The notes under the pieces are model-generated. The model worked only from the letters and a program-made list of their open reading frames with translations. It was not told where the DNA came from and ran no database searches. Below, piece after piece: positions 7,468 to 16,687 of a stretch of 64,000 bases of DNA (the stretch's first letter is position 1; each line of letters begins with the position of its first letter). The stretch spans positions 1 through 64,000 of the forward strand of contig NZ_JAEMUX010000004.1 in NCBI RefSeq assembly GCF_016598475.1, given 5' to 3'. The DNA is from Streptomyces adelaidensis. Lineage in GTDB: Bacteria > Actinomycetota > Actinomycetes > Streptomycetales > Streptomycetaceae. A program made the translations under genes and the position numbers.

Positions 7468-9443
7468 CAAGCTCCGGCGGCATCCGGGGCCCCGGCCAGG
7501 AGCTGCGGAAGACCGCCAGTATTCGCGACGTCGCACAGGCGGCGGGCGTCTCCCACCAGACGGTCTCCAGGGTCATCAACGGCCACCCGAGCGTCCGCGA
7601 GGAGACCCGCGAGCGGGTCGAGGCGGCCATCGACACGCTGGGATTCCGGCGCAACGCCACCGCGTTCGCACTGGCCAGCGGTGTGACCCGGGCCGTCACC
7701 GTGCTGACCTCGAACACGACCCTCTACGGCTACGCGGCGACCCTGCGGGGCCTGGAGGAAGCGGCCCGCGGCGCGGGCTACACGCTGGGCGTGAAGGTAC
7801 TGACGCCCGGGGACGACCTGGACCGCACGATCGCCTCGGCATCGGCCGCCGGCGGCGGCGGACTTCTGGTCATCGGATTCGACCGGCTCGGCGCGTCGGC
7901 TCTGCGCCGGGTCCCGGCGGACGTGCCGTGCGCCGCGGTCGTCGAAGCTCCCCCACACGGCCGGAGACCTCCCCGTCCAGCCGTGTGGGCGGACGACCGG
8001 GAGGCGGCCCGCGCCGCCACCGCGTATCTGCTGGGGCTCGGGCACCGGACCGTTCACTACGTCGCGATCCCGACGTCCGTCGGCGCCCGGCGCTCACAGG
8101 GTCCACGGGCGCAGGGCTGGCACAAGGCGCTTCAGGAGGCCGGCGTCACCCCGCCCGAGCCCCACGGCGGCAAGGGCTGGGACGCGCGGGCCGGTTACGA
8201 GGTGGGAGAAGAACTCGCCCGCGACCCGGGTGTCACAGCGGTCCTCTGCGGCAACGACGATCTGGCGCTGGGCGTACTGCGCGCCCTGCACCACGCCGGG
8301 CGCCGGGTGCCCGAAGACGTCAGCGTGATCGGTTTCGACGACGCCCCGCACTCGGGGTTCGTCACTCCCGCCCTCAGCACCGTCCGTATGGACTTCCGGG
8401 GGCTGGGCCGCGACGCCTTCGCGCTCCTGCGCGGCCAGGTGGAGAGCGACTACCCGCCTCCCGCGCGGACCTCCCTCGGTACCGAGCTCGTCGTCCGCGA
8501 AAGCTCCGGGGGCTGGGGCGCGTCAGCGGCGGCCGGATCGGTTCCTCCGCCGGACCCGCTGCCGGACCCGCTGCCCTCTCAGCGATCATCCGTCTTCCCG
8601 GCACGGCGCTGCCCGGGGCCGCGCCCGCCCGAGCCGTTACCTCAAGGTTCTACGCGGGATCTTGCGCCCGCGGCGGCCCGTGCTTACGCTCCCGACGCCC
8701 AATCGATCCGCATCGACGATGGCAGGAGGTTCCAGACCGTGTTCACCAGCAGGGATGTGGCGCGCCTCGCCGGCGTGTCGCAGAGCACCGTCTCGTACGT
8801 CATGACGGGCAAGCGCCCGATCTCGGAGGAGACCCGCAGGCGGGTCCAGGCCGCGATCGACCTGCTGTCCTACCAGCCGAACGCCGGGGCGCAGGCGCTG
8901 GCCAGCCGCCGTACGCGGGTCATCGGGCTGGTGGTCCCGGTCGGCGGGGATCTGGGCAACACGGGTGTCGTGCCGTTCCTGGAGACGATCACCCAGTGCG
9001 CTCGGGAGGCCGACCACGACGTGCTGCTGGTGACCGCGGACGAGGGCGCCGCGGGGCTGACCCGGCTCGACGGCCGGTCGCTGTGCGACGGGATCGTGCT
9101 GATGGTCATCACGGCAGACGACGAGCGTCTCCCGGTGATCCCCTCGCTGCGCGTACCGGTGGTCCTGATCGGCATCCCCGAGGACCCCGCGGATTTGTAC
9201 TGCGTGGACATCGATTTCACCCAAGCCGGCCGGCTCGCGGTACAGGAGTTGGCCGGCACGGGCCACCAGCGCATCGTGGTGATCGGACATCCGCCGCACA
9301 CGGTGGCCCGCGGCAACAGCTTCATCGGTCAGTTCCAGCGCGGTGTCGACGAGAGGCGGCCTCCGCCGGCATCCGCACCGGGCTCGTCCAGCTACCGGAA
9401 TCCACGCCGTCGGGCGCCCGCATCGTGGTGGACCAGGCACTGA
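7455..9443 (+). CDS. LacI-family regulator 1, open frame running into a second LacI gene
   Basis: The first ~350 residues are a complete LacI regulator: HTH ASIRDVAQAAGVSHQTVSRVI, sugar-binding domain from AVTVLTSNTTLYG to STVRMDFRGLGRDAFALL, ending near 8515. No stop follows. The frame passes through ~70 proline-rich residues and enters a second LacI regulator whose own GTG and ribosome binding site are at 8739. The start of regulator 1 is uncertain. GTG 7455 lies inside an operator just after the predicted transcription start. AGGAG at 7498-7502 is ideally placed for a start at 7509, but that codon is AAG (Lys), possibly a lost ATG. It probably represses the GH36 gene. Confidence 0.6.
   Translation: MTGHTSSGGIRGPGQELRKTASIRDVAQAAGVSHQTVSRVINGHPSVREETRERVEAAIDTLGFRRNATAFALASGVTRAVTVLTSNTTLYGYAATLRGLEEAARGAGYTLGVKVLTPGDDLDRTIASASAAGGGGLLVIGFDRLGASALRRVPADVPCAAVVEAPPHGRRPPRPAVWADDREAARAATAYLLGLGHRTVHYVAIPTSVGARRSQGPRAQGWHKALQEAGVTPPEPHGGKGWDARAGYEVGEELARDPGVTAVLCGNDDLALGVLRALHHAGRRVPEDVSVIGFDDAPHSGFVTPALSTVRMDFRGLGRDAFALLRGQVESDYPPPARTSLGTELVVRESSGGWGASAAAGSVPPPDPLPDPLPSQRSSVFPARRCPGPRPPEPLPQGSTRDLAPAAARAYAPDAQSIRIDDGRRFQTVFTSRDVARLAGVSQSTVSYVMTGKRPISEETRRRVQAAIDLLSYQPNAGAQALASRRTRVIGLVVPVGGDLGNTGVVPFLETITQCAREADHDVLLVTADEGAAGLTRLDGRSLCDGIVLMVITADDERLPVIPSLRVPVVLIGIPEDPADLYCVDIDFTQAGRLAVQELAGTGHQRIVVIGHPPHTVARGNSFIGQFQRGVDERRPPPASAPGSSSYRNPRRRAPASWWTRH
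8703..8716. promoter_or_regulatory. Operator of LacI regulator 2
   Basis: TCGATCCGCATCGA, followed by CGA, is nearly palindromic and lies 36 nt upstream of the GTG at 8739. Two close relatives lie at 9825 and 9894 in front of the sugar-transport operon, suggesting regulator 2 controls itself and that operon. Confidence 0.6.
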
Positions 9444-9762
9444 GCGGCGCCGAGCGGCCCGACGGGCTGATCGTGCCTCACACGTCGGCCATCCCCCATG
9501 TGCTGGGAGCCCTTCTCCAGCGGGGAATGGTGCCCGGCCGTGACATCTCGGTCGTCGGGCACTGCACCGACTCGGCGGCCGAGGCGATGGAACCGGCGGT
9601 CACGAACGTCTCCCACGCACCCCGTGAGATCTCCGTCGCGCGATGCGCGCCCTGTTCGCCTTACTCGACGACGAAGGCGGGACCCCGCCGCCGTACGGCG
9701 TCGAGCTGGTCCCTTCCCGGCTGACCCGCCGTAGGACGACCGTCACCACCCTCAGCCGCTGA
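8739..9762 (+). pseudogene. LacI-family regulator 2, two frameshifts
   Basis: GTG 8739 behind AGGAGGT starts FTSRDVARLAGVSQSTVSYVM, a normal LacI helix-turn-helix, then the ligand domain (RRTRVIGLVVPVGGD, VDIDFTQAGRLAVQEL). Near 9350 similarity moves to another frame (GIRTGLVQLPESTPSGARIVVDQALS, HVLGALLQRGMVPGRDISVVG). Near 9635 it moves again (MRALFALLDDEGGTPPPYGVELVPSRLTRR), stopping at 9762. The composite of about 340 aa is a full-length LacI protein, so the gene is either a recent pseudogene or interrupted by two sequencing errors. It lies just upstream of a sugar ABC operon bearing its putative operators. Confidence 0.75.
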
Positions 9763-9824
9763 ACGGCGGACCCACGCCCCGGTAGGGGCGACCCACCGAA
9801 CGGCTACCTCTGTCACGCCCGTCG

Positions 9825-9907
9825 TCGATACGGATCGACGACACCGCACACCGCTCCGCACACCGCCGCACACCGCCACTCATCGATCCATCATCGATAC
9901 GCATCGA
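9825..9907. promoter_or_regulatory. Two LacI-2-type operators upstream of sugar ABC operon
   Basis: TCGATACGGATCGA (9825-9838) and TCGATACGCATCGA (9894-9907) share the TCGAT-N4-ATCGA core and the following CGA with the site at 8703. Centre spacing is 69 bp, allowing looping. A looser relative lies at about 9883-9897. Confidence 0.6.
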
Positions 9908-9952
9908 CGAATCGTCGGCACAGCCCAGACGGCTCTCGGCGTCCGGATCACA

Positions 9953-10033
9953 CCAGCGAACCCAAGTCACCGTCCAGCGAACCCAAGTCACGTCCAGCGA
10001 ACCCAAGTCACGTCCAGCAAACCAAAGTTGCAC
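9953..10033. repeat. 20-bp tandem repeats in leader of sugar operon
   Basis: Units begin at 9953, 9974 and 9994 (core CCAGCGAACCCAAGTCAC, 20-21 bp each), with a fourth degenerate unit at 10014-10033 immediately before the ribosome binding site of the gene at 10054. Function unknown. Confidence 0.8.
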
Positions 10034-10053
10034 TGCAGGTAAAGGAGCCACCA

Positions 10054-11420
10054 GTGTCCGACCACGACAGCAGAACCCCTTCCCGGCCCGCCCCGAAGCG
10101 GCGGTACCTGGCCGCGATAGCTCTCACGACGGCCACCGCTCTGACGGCTGCCGCCTGTAGCTCCTCGGGAGACTCGACCGATGCCGCGGACGGGCCGGTC
10201 GAGCTGACGTTCTGGGTGAAGACGCCGTTCCCCGACAGCAAGGTCCTGCTCGATCTGTGGAACAAGCAGCACCCCGACATCAAGATCAAGATGGACATCG
10301 TGGCGGCCAGCGGCAACACCATCCCGCAGGCGAAGCTGCTGCTCGACGTCAAGGCCGGCAAGGAGCCCGACGTCGCGGCCTTCGACACCCAGTACCTGCC
10401 GCAGTTCGTCACCACGGGGTCCCTGCTCGACCTGAACACCGTCGACGGAGGCAACGCCTCCGCGCTCTCCGCCAACTTCGAGTCATGGGCGTGGAGCACG
10501 GTCCACGTCGGCGACGGCCTGTACGGGCTGCCCGTCGACGCCGGCCCGCTGTCGCTGTACTTCCGCAAGGACATCTTCGAGAAGTACGGCCTGAAGGTGC
10601 CGACGACGATGGCCGAGTACGTGCAGGTGGCGAAGGACCTGCACAAGAAGGCCCCCGACGTGTACCTGGCCGACTTCCCCACCAACGACGCGTCCGTCTT
10701 CAATGCGATGGCCTGGGCCAATGGAGCGAAGCCGTTCAAGGTGAAGGGCGACACCTGGGTGGTGGACATCGCGGGGAAGGAGTCCCTGGAGGTCGCGAAC
10801 ACCATGCAGGAGCTCATCGACGACCAGGTCGTCATGACGCTTCCGCACTTCTCCAGCGAGTGGTCGCAGGCCTACAACACGGGCAAGCTCGCCTCCTGGA
10901 TGAGCGCCGCCTGGGCGCCCGGCCCGCTGAAGTCGTTCGCGCCGAAGACCGCCGGCAAGTGGAGCGTCGCCCCCATGCCGCAGTGGACACCGGGAGTGGA
11001 GGCCAGCGGCAGCTGGGGCGGGTCCTCGACGGTCGTCTTCAAGAAGACCGAGCACCCCAAGGAAGCCCTGGAGTTCATCAAGTTCCTCACCACGAACCAG
11101 CAGGTGTGGTCGGACTACTGGATTCCCAAGATCACGGTCTATCCGACGAACCTGAAGGCCCAGAAGTCCGAGGCGCTCACCAAGCCGGACGACTTCTTCG
11201 GGGACAGAAGATCTACGACACGATCGCCGCCTCGAACCACGCCGTCGCCCGTGACTACAACTACGGGCCGGTGGCCAACGAATGGTTCACCACCGAGCAG
11301 GACTACCTCAGCAAGGCCGTGAACGGGGAGATGACCCTGGCCGAGGCGCTGAAGGCGACCCAGAAGTCGGTCGTGGCCTACATGCGCAAGCAGGGCATGA
11401 ACGTGACCGAGGCATCCTGA
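10054..11420 (+). pseudogene. Sugar ABC transporter substrate-binding lipoprotein, one frameshift
   Basis: The GTG start at 10054 (AAAGGAG) opens a signal sequence with a lipoprotein-type end, LTAAACSSSG. It is followed by a family-1 extracellular sugar-binding protein (VELTFWVKTPFPDSKVLLDLWNK, SLYFRKDIFEKYGLKVPTT, GSWGGSSTVVFKKTEHPKEALEFIKFL). Near 11203 the frame breaks inside a GGGG run: the expected FFGGQKIYDTIAASNHAVA continues one frame over to a normal C-terminus (MRKQGMNVTEAS) at 11420. One extra G restores about 455 aa. It is the first gene of the operon regulated by LacI-2, and the permease start overlaps its stop. Confidence 0.85.
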
Positions 11421-11970
11421 TGACAACCACCCTCGACAGCGCTCCTCGTACCCGCGGGTACGAGGAGCGGGGGAAGGGCCGGCCGCCGAGACTGCGCCAG
11501 GACCGCCGGCGCCTGCTGGCCGCCTACGGGTTCCTGGCCCCGTTCGCACTCGTCTTCGCCGGACTCTTCTTCTACCCGATCGGCTACGCCGTCTACACGA
11601 GCATGTTCCAGCAGGAGTTCAGCGGCCTCGGCTTCGGCGGGTCCGAGCTGAAGTTCGTGGGGCTGAGCAGCTACGTCACCGTCTTCACCACCCCGGAGTT
11701 CTACCAGGGCGTGCTGCGCCTCTTCGCGTACGGCGCCGTGGCGGTCCCCCTCATGCTCGGCCTGGCGACCGTGCTCGCGCTCCTGCTCGACTCCCGGCTG
11801 GTCGTCATGAAGCGGATGTTCAGGGCCATCTACATCCTCCCCTACACCGTGCCGGGCGTCATCGCGGCTCTGCTGTGGGGATTCCTGTACCAGCCGGGGC
11901 TGAGCCCCATCGACTCGGCCACCCGGGCCATGGGATTCGGCGAGGTGAACCTGGTCGGCACCGACCTGAT
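11420..11970 (+). pseudogene. Sugar ABC transporter permease (MalF-like), 3' end deleted
   Basis: ATG 11420 overlaps the preceding stop. Residues 1-183 match MalF/UgpA-type permeases: a first helix in AAYGFLAPFALVFAGLFFYPI, FVGLSSYVTVFTTPEFYQGVLR, MKRMFRAIYILPYTVPGVIAALLWGFLYQ. After VNLVGTDL the sequence switches abruptly to beta-galactosidase coding DNA in another frame. The second half of this permease, with the EAA loop, and the expected MalG-like partner are absent. The residual frame runs on out of register to 13783. Confidence 0.85.
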
Positions 11971-11972
11971 CC

Positions 11973-13769
11973 TCCGCGGCCCCGCCCTCCTGGCTCGCCC
12001 ACGAGCATCCCGAGACACTGCCCGTGGACGGCGAGGGCCGCCGGATCGCCTTCGGCTCCCGCTGCCACTACTGCCAGTCCTCACCGGTCTTCCGGCACTA
12101 CGCGGCGCGGATCACCGAACGGCTGGCCGAGCGCTACGCCGGCCATCCCGCGCTGGCCATGTGGCACATAGGCAACGAGTACATCGGCTTCGGCTGTCAC
12201 TGCGACGCCTCCGTCACGCACTTCCGCCGCTGGCTCGCCGACCGCTACGGCACGGTCGAGGCGTTGAACGACGCCTGGGGCACGGCCTTCTGGGGCCAGC
12301 GCTACGACTCCTTCGACCACGTCGGCACCCCCGCCGCCCGTTCCCGGACGGTGTCGGGCCCCAACCCCGGCCAGCTGCTGGACTTCGCCCGCTTCTCCGA
12401 CGCCGCGGCGCTGGAGTGCTACCGCGCCGAACGCGACATCGTCCGGCGACACACACCCGAACTGCCGGTCACCACCAACTTCATGGGGTCCTTCAAGCAC
12501 CTGGACTACTGGCGCTGGGCCGCCGAGGAGGACGTGGTCACCCTCGACGTCTATCCGGGGCCCCAGGACCAGGAGGGCCCGCTGCTCGCCGCCTGCAACT
12601 TCGACCTCATGCGCTCGCTGCGCGGCGGCAAGCCCTGGCTGGTACTGGAGTCCGCCACCGGCCGCAATCTCACCGACGTCCGCAACCACGCCCGCCCCGC
12701 AGGGCAGTTGCGGCCGCGCTCCCTGCAGGCGGTGGCCCGGGGCGCGGACTCGGTGATGTTCTTCCAGTGGCGCGCCTCGCGGGCCGGCGCCGAGCGCTTC
12801 CACTCGGCCATGGTCCCGCACGGCGGCACCCGCACCCGTACCTGGCGCGAGGTGACCACCCTGGGCAAGGACGTGGCACGGCTGGCCGAGCTGTCGGGGG
12901 GCGTCCGCGACCGCGCCGACGTGGCGGTGGTCCTGGACTGGGAGAGCTGGTGGGCTCTGGAAGGCCCCGACCACCCCGCCAACGACCTGCGCTTCACCGA
13001 CCGCCTGCTCGACCACTACCGCCCGCTGTGGGACGCCAACATCGCGGTCGACTTCGTCCGCCCGCACAGCGACCTGAGCGCCTACCGGTTGCTGGTCGTG
13101 CCCAACCTCTACCTGGTCGACGACGCGGGCGCGGACAACATCACCGAGTACGTTCGCGCGGGCGGCCATCTGCTGATGTCGTACTTCTCGGGCATCGTCG
13201 ACGAGCACGACCGGGTACGGTCCGGCGGCCACCCCGGCGCCTTCCGCGATCTGCTCGGTATCGAGATCGACGAGTTCGCGCCGCTGCGGCCCGGCGAGAC
13301 GTGCGGGCTGCGTCACGCCGGCCACACCGGCACCGCCGTCGAATGGCAGGACGTCATCGACCTGGCCGGCGCCGAAGCGCTGGCCGCCTACACCGACGGC
13401 GAACTGAAGGGCGGGCCTGCCGTCACCCGGCACCGTTTCGGCACCGGCACCGCCACCTACCTCGGCACCTCGCCCGACCGCGAGACCCTGCGCCGCCTCG
13501 TCCTGGACTGTGTCACCGGCGCCGGGGTCACGCCCGCGCCGGCCACCCCCGAGGGCGTCGAAGCGGTGCGCCGCCGCGCCGCCGACGGCACCGAGCACCT
13601 CTTCCTGCTCAACCACACCACCGACGAGGTGACCGTCGACCTCGGCTCCGGGCTGTCCCAGCCCGTCGACCTGCTGGCCGACGACCCCCAGATCGCCGCC
13701 ACCGGCCGCCTGCGCCTGCCTCCCTACGGCGTCGCCGTCGTGCGCGACGTCCCCCGCAACCAACCCTGA
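11973..13769 (+). pseudogene. GH42 beta-galactosidase, 5' end deleted
   Basis: The frame is recognisable from SSAAPPSWLAHEHPETLPVD onwards, directly after the permease fragment and a stop codon at 11967. It has the GH42 signatures CHYCQSSPVFRHYAARITERLAERYAGHPALAMW, acid/base Glu in WHIGNEY and nucleophile Glu in WLVLESATG, then trimerisation and C-terminal beta domains ending VVRDVPRNQP. About 600 residues remain of a usual 670-690; the N-terminal ~90, including the first barrel strands, are missing. No start codon suits this product. It would have hydrolysed beta-galactosides imported by the adjacent transporter. Confidence 0.85.
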
Positions 13770-13779
13770 GAGAGGAAGC

Positions 13780-14540
13780 ATGAGACGCCAAGTCACACTC
13801 GGCCTACTCGCTGGCATGCTCATGATCAGCGGAATCGTGTCCCCCACCACCAGCTACGCGGCCAACGCCCAACTGGCCGTCGATCTGTCGCAGACCACCG
13901 GAGACATCGCGCACGGCGCGTCGGGATTCCTCTACGGCATGGGCAACGCCGGCGTCACGACCGACAACGTGCTCCAGCCGCTGCACCCCCAGCAGGCCGC
14001 GCAGAAACCGCAGGGGGGACTTCAGCACCCCAGCGGCGACGCGTTCGACGTGGCTCCCCAGTACCTGCGGGCGGGGACCAAGGAAATCCAGATCTACATG
14101 CAGGACATCTACCGGTACTGGCCCTATGAGGAAGCCGGCCTGACCGACTACCTCAGCAAGATCGACGACATGGTCGCCGACGTGAAGGCCGACCCCAACT
14201 ACGGCAAGTACGTCTACGTTCCGTTCAACGAGCCGGACTGGATCTGGTACAGCGGAATGTTCAGCAACACCACGACGCGGCAGAAGTTCTTCGACGACTG
14301 GAAGACGGTCTACAACCACATCCGCGCGCTCGACCCGACAACCAAGATCGCCGGCCCGGGCTTCGCCAGTTACAACAGCCGGACGATGGCAGAGTTCCTG
14401 GCCTACGCCAAGGCCAACGACGTCGTCCCGGACGTCATCACCTGGCACAAGCTCCAGAACGACTTCTTCACCGACTACTACAACCACTACGACCACTGGC
14501 GTGGCGTGGAGTCGGACCTGGATGTCCCCGAGATCCCCAT
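13780..14540 (+). pseudogene. Secreted GH39-like glycosidase, N-terminal part only, fused to AzlC
   Basis: ATG 13780 (AGAGAGGAAG) starts a Sec signal peptide (MRRQVTLGLLAGMLMISGIV, cleavage near SYAANA). It is followed by a glycoside-hydrolase clan A-type start: GASGFLYGMGNAGVTTDNVL, YLRAGTKEIQIYMQDIYRYWPY, VYVPFNEPDW with its presumed acid/base Glu, and DVITWHKL. After about residue 253 (VPEIPIV) the sequence becomes the membrane protein AzlC in the same frame. The nucleophile-containing half and any carbohydrate-binding modules are missing. The chimera reads to 15060 without a stop. It follows the GH42 gene by 10 nt and belonged to the same sugar-utilisation operon. Confidence 0.75.
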
Positions 14541-15060
14541 CGTCGGCCTGGTCGTCGCCGCGGCTCCGTTGGCGTCGATCGCCGTCGCGGCGTTCATGGT
14601 GAACGTCCGGCACGTCTTCTACGCCCTGTCCTTCCCCCTGCACCGTGTGAAGGGCCGCGTCGGCAAGGCGTACAGCACCTTCGCGCTCTGCGACGAGGCG
14701 TACGCGCTGACCTCGGCCGAGCGGGCACGCTCCTGGTCCAGCCCTCGCATCCTGTGGCTGCAGCTCTTCCTGCACCTGTACTGGGCGGGCAGTGCGACAG
14801 CCGTGGCCCTGCTCGGCTCCCTCATCCCCGAGAGCGTCACCGGCCTGGACTTCGCCCTGACCGCCCTGTTCACCGTGCTCGCCCTCGACGCCGTCCGCGA
14901 TCTGCGCGGCGACCTCCCCACCCCCGTACTCGCCGTCCTCAGCGCCCTGGCCGCCCGGCTCGTCCTCCCGAGCCAGATGCTGATGGTCGCCTTCGCCCTG
15001 TTCACCGCCGGGCTGCTGGCCCGGCACTTCGCGGCCGGCAGGAGGCCGAGCCGTGCCTGA
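14541..15060 (+). pseudogene. azlC: AzlC branched-chain amino acid exporter subunit, 5' end deleted
   Basis: The C-terminal ~172 residues of the chimeric frame match AzlC: LVVAAAPLASIAVAAFMVNVRHVFYALSFPLHR, FALCDEAYAL, then hydrophobic helices to FAAGRRPSRA. AzlC with AzlD forms an exporter of branched-chain amino acids and analogues. About 60 N-terminal residues are missing. The fusion to a secreted glycosidase fragment makes no functional sense, so this is a deletion or assembly junction. The 3' end overlaps azlD by 8 nt as in intact operons. Confidence 0.8.
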
Positions 15061-15382
15061 CGCCCGCTACGCCATCGCCGCGATCATCGTCACCGCCGCC
15101 GTCACCTGGGCCCTGCGCGCCCTGCCCTTCGCCGCCCTCGCCCCGCTGCGGGCCAGCGGCACCGTCCAGTACCTCAGCACCCGCATGCCCGCCGGCGTCA
15201 TGCTGATCCTGGTCGTCTACTGCCTGCGCGACCTTCCCCTCTCCCAGACAGACGCCCTCGCCCCACTGGCCGGCCTGGCCGCCACCGTCGGCCTGCACCT
15301 GTGGCGCCGCGACGCCCTGCTGAGCATCCTCGGCGGCACCGCCGTCCACGTGGCACTCGCCAGTACGGTCTTCGCCCGCTGA
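15053..15382 (+). CDS. azlD: AzlD-family small membrane protein
   Basis: A 109-aa integral membrane protein with three to four helices (YAIAAIIVTAAVTWALRALPF, MPAGVMLILVVYCL, SILGGTAVHVALASTVF). Family hallmarks are the early TWALRALPFA and the Arg-rich TRMPAGVM. It partners AzlC in branched-chain amino acid export. It appears intact, but its partner upstream is truncated, so the exporter is probably non-functional. Confidence 0.88.
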   Translation: MPDARYAIAAIIVTAAVTWALRALPFAALAPLRASGTVQYLSTRMPAGVMLILVVYCLRDLPLSQTDALAPLAGLAATVGLHLWRRDALLSILGGTAVHVALASTVFAR

Positions 15383-15439
15383 CACCCCGTGCCGTCGCGC
15401 CGTCATGCCCCCGTCCCCGACCCGAGAGGGAGCCACCCG

Positions 15440-16228
15440 TTGAACCCCGGCAGCTACTACGAGCCCATCGACGAGCACCGGTACAAACCCCCCTCGAACG
15501 CGAGCGGCGCATGGGACCCCGGCGAACAGCACTTCAGCCCGCTCGGTGGCCTCATCGTCCACGCCATCGACCGCCACCTGACCGCCCGGCCGGACAACGG
15601 CCTGTCCCTGTCCCGGACCAGCTTCGACATCCTCGGGCGCCTGGCCCTCGACGAGTGCGAGATCCGGGTGGAGACCCTCCGGCCCGGCCGCACCATCGAA
15701 CTGCTCGAAGCCGTCGCGCTCGTCGCCGGCCTTCCGGTGGTACGCGCCCGGGCCTGGCTCCTCGCCTCCCACGACACGACCGCCGCCGTCGTCGGCGGCG
15801 GCGGCGGCGGAGCCGGCGTGAGGCTCACCCCTCCCTCGGCGCTCGCCTCCTGGCCGCTGACCTCCGTGTGGCCGGGCGGGTACATCGCCTCCCTGGACGT
15901 CCGCCCGCTCGCCCCTCCCCGGCCGGGCCGCGCGACCGCCTGGATCTCCACCTCGCTCGACCTCGTCGCCGGGCAGACCGCGAGCCCGCTCGCGTCCTAC
16001 GTCGCCCTCGTCGACACCGCCAACGGCATCGCGGTGCGCCGGCCGCCCACCGCCTGGATGTTCCCCAACGTCGACCTGACCGTCCACCTCCACCGCCGGC
16101 CCGAAGGACGCTGGACCGGACTCGACACGACGGTGACCTTCGGCCCCACCGGCCAGGGCGTCACCAGCACCGTCCTCCACGACACCGCCGGCCGATCCGG
16201 CGCTCCCCCCCCAGGTCTTCGCCGGTAG
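15440..16228 (+). CDS. Acyl-CoA thioesterase-like protein (double hotdog)
   Basis: About 262 aa from TTG 15440, chosen because GAGGGAG lies about 9 nt upstream; a GTG at 15389 lacks a ribosome binding site. NPGSYYEPIDEHRYKPP is a recurrent opening of actinobacterial TesB-like thioesterases. The two hotdog halves are visible as GLIVHAIDRHL...SLSRTSFDILGRLA and YVALVDTANGIAV...FPNVDLTVHLHRRPEG. It probably hydrolyses acyl-CoA; substrate unknown. A Gly-rich run (VVGGGGGGAG) links the halves. It follows azlD by 57 nt and converges on arsC. Confidence 0.8.
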   Translation: MNPGSYYEPIDEHRYKPPSNASGAWDPGEQHFSPLGGLIVHAIDRHLTARPDNGLSLSRTSFDILGRLALDECEIRVETLRPGRTIELLEAVALVAGLPVVRARAWLLASHDTTAAVVGGGGGGAGVRLTPPSALASWPLTSVWPGGYIASLDVRPLAPPRPGRATAWISTSLDLVAGQTASPLASYVALVDTANGIAVRRPPTAWMFPNVDLTVHLHRRPEGRWTGLDTTVTFGPTGQGVTSTVLHDTAGRSGAPPPGLRR

Positions 16229-16241
16229 CGTCCGCTCAGGT

Positions 16242-16661
16242 TCAACCGATACCCAGCTCGGCGATCAGGTCGCGTACGCGGTGCTCGATCGCGTCCCGGA
16301 TCGGGCGGACGGCCTCGACGCCCTGGCCTGCGGGGTCGTCCAGTCGCCAGTCCAGGTACCGCTTGCCGGGGAAGACGGGACAGGCGTCCCCGCAGCCCAT
16401 CGTGATCACCACGTCCGACGCCTGTACGGCGTCGGTGGTGAGAAGTTTCGGGCTCTGGGTGGAAAGGTCTACGCCGATCTCCTTCATCGCCTCGACCACC
16501 GAGGGGTTGACGGTGTCGGCGGGGGCGGAGCCGGCGGAGCGGACCTCGACCTGGCCGCCGGCGAGGTGGGTGAGGAAGGCGGCGGCCATCTGGGAGCGGC
16601 CGGCGTTGTGGACGCAGACGAACAGCACCGATGGGCGCGGGGAGGGGGAGAGAGTGCTCAT
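16242..16661 (-). CDS. arsC: Arsenate reductase, thioredoxin-coupled (LMW-phosphatase fold)
   Basis: 139 aa from MSTLSPSPRP. The P-loop CVHNAGRSQMAAAF (CX5R-type) binds arsenate, and the two resolving cysteines appear in GCGDACPVFPG, as in the thioredoxin- or mycoredoxin-coupled class. It reduces As(V) to As(III). ATG 16661 is chosen because family similarity begins there; the longer frame upstream is an Arg/Ser translation of the aquaporin repeat on the other frame. It is the third gene of arsR-aquaporin-arsC. Confidence 0.93.
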   Translation of the reverse strand: MSTLSPSPRPSVLFVCVHNAGRSQMAAAFLTHLAGGQVEVRSAGSAPADTVNPSVVEAMKEIGVDLSTQSPKLLTTDAVQASDVVITMGCGDACPVFPGKRYLDWRLDDPAGQGVEAVRPIRDAIEHRVRDLIAELGIG

Positions 16662-16687
16662 GGCGGGTGTCTCTTCTCGCGGCGGGG

